Of a DNA stretch of 54,888 bases, positions 52,340 to 54,888 are shown in pieces (position 1 is the stretch's first letter; the number at the start of each line of letters is the position of its first letter). This DNA is from Actinomycetota bacterium. GTDB lineage: Bacteria; Actinomycetota; Acidimicrobiia; Acidimicrobiales; CAIXPF01. Under the pieces are notes generated by a model. That model made no database searches. It saw nothing but the letters and a program-made list of their open reading frames with translations, and had not been told where the DNA came from. The position numbers and the translations under genes are program-made. Location of the stretch: assembly GCA_016870475.1 (NCBI GenBank), contig VGBO01000010.1, positions 1 through 54,888 on the forward strand, read 5' to 3'.

Positions 52340-52623
52340 CGGCGGGCCTTCGCGAGCGGGCGGGGCCGGTAGGGGAGCGCCTCGGCGAGGGTCAGGGCGT
52401 CGACGAGGCGGCGGGCCTGGACCTCGGCGTCGAGCGGGCGGGTGACGTGCACCTCGTACCCCATGGCGTCGATGATCCGGCCGGCGGCCTCGAGTGACGG
52501 TTGGCGACGACCGCGTTCGTACGCGTTCAACACGGTCGGGACGATGCCCGCACGCCGGGCGACCTCGGCCTGGCTCAGCCCTGCCCGCTGTCGGAGGCGA
52601 CGGAGGAGGCCACCGGAGAGCAC
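52336..52623 (-). CDS. XRE-family HTH regulator, candidate antitoxin
   Basis: 95 residues from the GTG at 52623, 7 bases after TAGTAT; the ORF-track start at 52770 runs into meaA. LLRRLRQRAGLSQAEVARRAGI, then VLNAYERGRRQPSLEAAGRIIDAMGYEVHV is a complete HTH_3 domain (about 5-60). The C-terminal LDAEVQARRLVDALTLAEALP could bind the partner. It probably represses its own operon through the palindrome just upstream and, if a toxin-antitoxin pair, neutralises the enzyme coded downstream. Confidence 0.85.
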   Translation of the reverse strand: MLSGGLLRRLRQRAGLSQAEVARRAGIVPTVLNAYERGRRQPSLEAAGRIIDAMGYEVHVTRPLDAEVQARRLVDALTLAEALPYRPRPLAKARR

Positions 52624-52630
52624 CCGGCGG

Positions 52631-52636
52631 ATACTA
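52631..52636 (-). promoter_or_regulatory. -10 hexamer TAGTAT of the XRE/nucleotidyltransferase operon
   Basis: It lies 7 bases upstream of the GTG at 52623, a leaderless start, and is the most AT-rich -10 seen in the window. Confidence 0.6.
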
Positions 52637-52643
52637 CCCCAGT

Positions 52644-52661
52644 ATGAGCGGATCCGCTCAT
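52644..52661. promoter_or_regulatory. 18-base palindrome, likely operator of the XRE gene
   Basis: ATGAGCGGATCCGCTCAT is a perfect palindrome placed about where the -35 box of the XRE promoter would be, and it overlaps the stop codon of the mutase gene. An autorepressor dimer binding here would block transcription. Confidence 0.55.
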
Positions 52662-54646
52662 GTCGAGCGGTGCGCGCCTGCGAGCTCGACGATGTCGGCC
52701 ATGATCCGGCCGAGCTCGAAGTCCTTCGGCGTGTAGACCGCCGCCACCCCGGCCGCGAGCAGCGGGCCACGGTCGTCCTCGGGGATGATCCCGCCCACCA
52801 CCACCGGGGCGTCGACGCCTGCGGCGCGCACCAGCCGCACCACGTCGGGCACCACCTCGAGGTGACTGCCCGACAGGATCGACAGGCCGATCACGTCGGG
52901 GTCCTCGTCGCGCGCCGTGGCGGCGATCTGCTCCGGCGTCGATCGGATCCCCTGGTAGATGACCTCCATCCCGGCATCCCGCGCCGCGACGGCGATCTGC
53001 TCGGCGCCGTTCGAATGGCCGTCGAGCCCCGGCTTCGCCACGAGGAACCGCGGCGGACCGCCGGCGAGCGATCGCACCGAATCGGCGACCGCGCCGAGCG
53101 ACGGAGGTCGGCGCCCCGCACTCGCGCCCCCGACCCCCGTCGGCGCCCGGTACTCGCCGAACACGTCCCGCAGCGCCGCACCCCACTCGCCGGTCGTGCC
53201 GCCGGCGTGCGCGAGAGCGATCGACGGCTCCATCAGGTTCCCGTCGCCCTCGGCCACCCGGCGGAGCTCGTCGAGCGCACGCTGCACGGCCGCCTCTTCG
53301 CGCGCCGAACGCCACGCCCGCACATCGGCGATCATCTCGTCGCCGACCGCCGGGTCGACCTTCAGGATCCGTTCGTCGCCCGCGAGCGGGCCCGGAGCGC
53401 TGTCGGTGAACGCATTCACCCCGACGACGGTCTGCTCGCCCGCCTCGATCCGGCGCAGTCGATCCGTGTGGCTGCGGACCAGGCGGCTCTTCAGCTCGCC
53501 GATCGCCGTGAACGCACCACCGAGCGACAGCACCTCGTCGAGCTCCGCCTGCGCGGCGTCGACGAGCTCCGCCGTGCGACCCTCCACGACCTTCGAACCC
53601 TCGAAGATGTCGCCGTACTCCAACAGGTCGGTCTCGAACGCGAGCACCTGCTGGATCCGCAACGACCACTGCTGGTCCCACGGCGTCGGCAGGCCGAGCG
53701 CCTCGTTCCACGCAGGGAGCTGCACCGATCGGGCACGGGCCGAACGCGACAACGTCACCCCGAGCATCTCGAGGACGATCCGCTGCACGTTGTTCTCCGG
53801 TTGCGCCTCGGTCAGCCCGAGCGAGTTCACCTGCACGCCGTACCGGAACCGGCGGGCTTTCGGGTCGGCAACGCCGTACCGCTCGAGACCGATCCGGTCC
53901 CACAGCGTGGTGAACGCCCGCATCTTGCAGGTCTCCTCGACGAACCGGATGCCGGCGTTGCAGAAGAAGCTGATCGCCGCGAACACCGAGGCGAATGCGT
54001 CGTCGTCGACCTGCCCCGAGGCCTTCACGGCGTCGAGCACGTCGATCGCCGTCGCCAACGAATAGGCGATCTCCTGCACCGGCGTCGCGCCCGCCTCCTG
54101 CAGGTGGTACGAGCAGATGTTCACCGGGTTCCAGCGCGGCACCCGCCGGTTGCAGAACGCGACCATGTCGACGATCAGCCGCCGCGACGGCTCCGGCGGG
54201 AAGATGTACGTCCCCCGGGAGAGGTACTCCTTCACGATGTCGTTCTGCGTCGTGCCCCGCAGCACGGCCGGGTCGATGCCCTGCTCCTCGGCGTACGCGA
54301 CGTAGAGCCCCAACAGCCACGCAGCGGTCGCGTTGATCGTCATCGACGTGTTCATCCGGTCCTGCGGGATGCCGTCGAGCAGGGTGCGCAGGTGACCGAG
54401 GTGCGTGACCGGCACCCCCACCTTGCCGACCTCGCCCCGGGAGAGCGGGTGATCCGGGTCGTAGCCGGTCTGGGTGGGGAGGTCGAACGCGATCGACAGG
54501 CCCGTCTGCCCCTTCGACAGGTTCGTCCGGTACAGCTCGTTCGACGCCTTCGCCGTGGAATGGCCCGAATAGGTGCGCATCAACCACGGGTCGTCGCGCC
54601 GAGGCGCGGCGGGATCCTGTGGGGCGGGGGCGTTGTCGGCGGACAT
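52658..54646 (-). CDS. meaA: B12-dependent acyl-CoA mutase, ethylmalonyl-CoA mutase (MeaA) type
   Basis: 662 residues in one chain. The substrate barrel starts YSGHSTAKASNELYRTNLSKGQTGLSIAFDLPTQTGYDPDH and continues GVPVTHLGHLRTLLDGIP, NTSMTINATAAWLLGLY, CSYHLQEAGATPVQEIAY. The cobalamin domain at the end has the lower-ligand His in KPGLDGHSNGAEQIAV (about 539-554). The CSYHLQEAG and YRTNLSKGQTGLS blocks and the length fit MeaA/Ecm rather than the short MutB alpha chain. It would convert (2R)-ethylmalonyl-CoA to methylsuccinyl-CoA; action on methylmalonyl-CoA cannot be excluded. The weak -10 CACAAT is 6 bases before the ATG. Confidence 0.85.
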   Translation of the reverse strand: MSADNAPAPQDPAAPRRDDPWLMRTYSGHSTAKASNELYRTNLSKGQTGLSIAFDLPTQTGYDPDHPLSRGEVGKVGVPVTHLGHLRTLLDGIPQDRMNTSMTINATAAWLLGLYVAYAEEQGIDPAVLRGTTQNDIVKEYLSRGTYIFPPEPSRRLIVDMVAFCNRRVPRWNPVNICSYHLQEAGATPVQEIAYSLATAIDVLDAVKASGQVDDDAFASVFAAISFFCNAGIRFVEETCKMRAFTTLWDRIGLERYGVADPKARRFRYGVQVNSLGLTEAQPENNVQRIVLEMLGVTLSRSARARSVQLPAWNEALGLPTPWDQQWSLRIQQVLAFETDLLEYGDIFEGSKVVEGRTAELVDAAQAELDEVLSLGGAFTAIGELKSRLVRSHTDRLRRIEAGEQTVVGVNAFTDSAPGPLAGDERILKVDPAVGDEMIADVRAWRSAREEAAVQRALDELRRVAEGDGNLMEPSIALAHAGGTTGEWGAALRDVFGEYRAPTGVGGASAGRRPPSLGAVADSVRSLAGGPPRFLVAKPGLDGHSNGAEQIAVAARDAGMEVIYQGIRSTPEQIAATARDEDPDVIGLSILSGSHLEVVPDVVRLVRAAGVDAPVVVGGIIPEDDRGPLLAAGVAAVYTPKDFELGRIMADIVELAGAHRST

Positions 54647-54673
54647 CCCACCATTGTGCAGGGCGGTCGCAGG

Positions 54674-54888
54674 TCAGCGGAAGGCGGCGGGCAACGGCCG
54701 CTGCAGCGCGAGGCCGAGTCGGCGCAGGTACTCCGGCCGTGGGATCTCCACGACACCGAGACTCGCGAGGTGCTCGGTGCGCCACTGGCAGTCGAGCAGC
54801 GTCGCGTCGTGGTCGTCGAGCAGCTCGACGAGCGCCACCAGCGCGACCTTCGATGCGTCGTCCACCCGGTGGAACATCGACTCGCCGG
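54674..54888 (-). CDS. aat: Leucyl/phenylalanyl-tRNA--protein transferase, C-terminal end (runs off right edge)
   Basis: The reading frame continues beyond 54888 on the minus strand; the ORF-track ATG at 54877 is internal. The visible 71 residues read GESMFHRVDDASKVALVALVELL, then LLDCQWRTEHLASLGVVEIPRPEYL, which are diagnostic for Aat. The enzyme transfers Leu or Phe from tRNA to proteins with basic N-termini, marking them for ClpS/ClpAP in the N-degron pathway. 27 bases separate its stop from the meaA start. Confidence 0.92.
   Translation of the reverse strand, partial: GESMFHRVDDASKVALVALVELLDDHDATLLDCQWRTEHLASLGVVEIPRPEYLRRLGLALQRPLPAAFR

Noticed and set aside
52575-54785. 736-residue minus-strand ORF
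   Set aside because: Frame-shifted shadow of meaA; the mutase motifs are in the 52658-54646 frame.

Overview
The window is a gene-dense stretch (about 60 protein genes in 54.9 kb, no gene-free gap over about 300 bases except one holding a gene remnant) from a high-GC bacterium. Several traits point to an actinobacterium, most likely of the class Acidimicrobiia: strong G/C bias at third codon positions, stops that are almost all TGA with a few TAG and no TAA, many GTG starts, three luciferase-like (F420/FMN type) oxidoreductases, a mycothiol-dependent isomerase-type protein, an inositol-phosphate synthase, an acyl-CoA carboxylase epsilon-like subunit, and many acyl-CoA enzymes. The class assignment is inference. 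No rRNA, tRNA, CRISPR array, insertion sequence or phage gene was seen.

Layout. 1-8.2 kb: a DUF1800 protein running off the left end, a beta-propeller-like protein, a SCO6745/SalK-like protein, a DNA methyltransferase with a nuclease-like tail, a PaaI thioesterase, a SAM methyltransferase, a rhodanese operon, an SDR paralog without its Tyr, and a Nudix hydrolase. 8.2-17.1 kb: an alpha/beta hydrolase, a decayed beta-helix gene, a protein with two TetR domains, a tiny membrane protein, a hexapeptide acetyltransferase, two ACAD-fold flavoenzymes, a DHA2 exporter and an amidohydrolase. 17.1-26.1 kb: a complete polyamine-type ABC operon (potA-D-B-C order) divergent from ino1, DUF3891, a DEAD-box helicase, and a DUF6285 plus kinase pair resembling LvaB/LvaA. 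26.1-35.8 kb: enoyl-CoA hydratase family, DUF3237, double SnoaL, trans-aconitate methyltransferase type, SDR, TesB, then a reverse-strand operon of acyl-CoA ligase, MFS and LLM, followed by HD phosphohydrolase and LOG genes.

35.9-45.7 kb: a cobalt-type nitrile hydratase operon (alpha, beta, activator), an acyl-CoA carboxylase beta/epsilon/thioesterase operon, an MFS exporter, an LLM gene carrying a one-base frameshift, a VOC and a MDMPI-type protein with a second carboxyltransferase, and DoxX. 45.7-54.9 kb: another LLM enzyme, MOSC, a hydrolase-CaiB-GNAT operon, a double-hotdog thioesterase, a two-gene MaoC dehydratase, an XRE/nucleotidyltransferase toxin-antitoxin-like pair with a palindromic operator, an ethylmalonyl-CoA-mutase (MeaA) type B12 enzyme, and the end of aat. 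The overall theme is CoA-thioester and fatty/branched acid metabolism.

Regulatory style is the most coherent new signal. About 24 genes begin 6-9 bases downstream of a TANNNT hexamer (TAGCGT, TAGGGT, TACCGT and similar), the geometry of leaderless transcription. Divergent pairs overlap or nest these hexamers, in one case as a perfect palindrome shared by both genes. Six of the eight TAG stops in the window are themselves the first three bases of the next gene's hexamer. Genes inside operons instead overlap by 4 bases (ATGA or GTGA, 14 cases).
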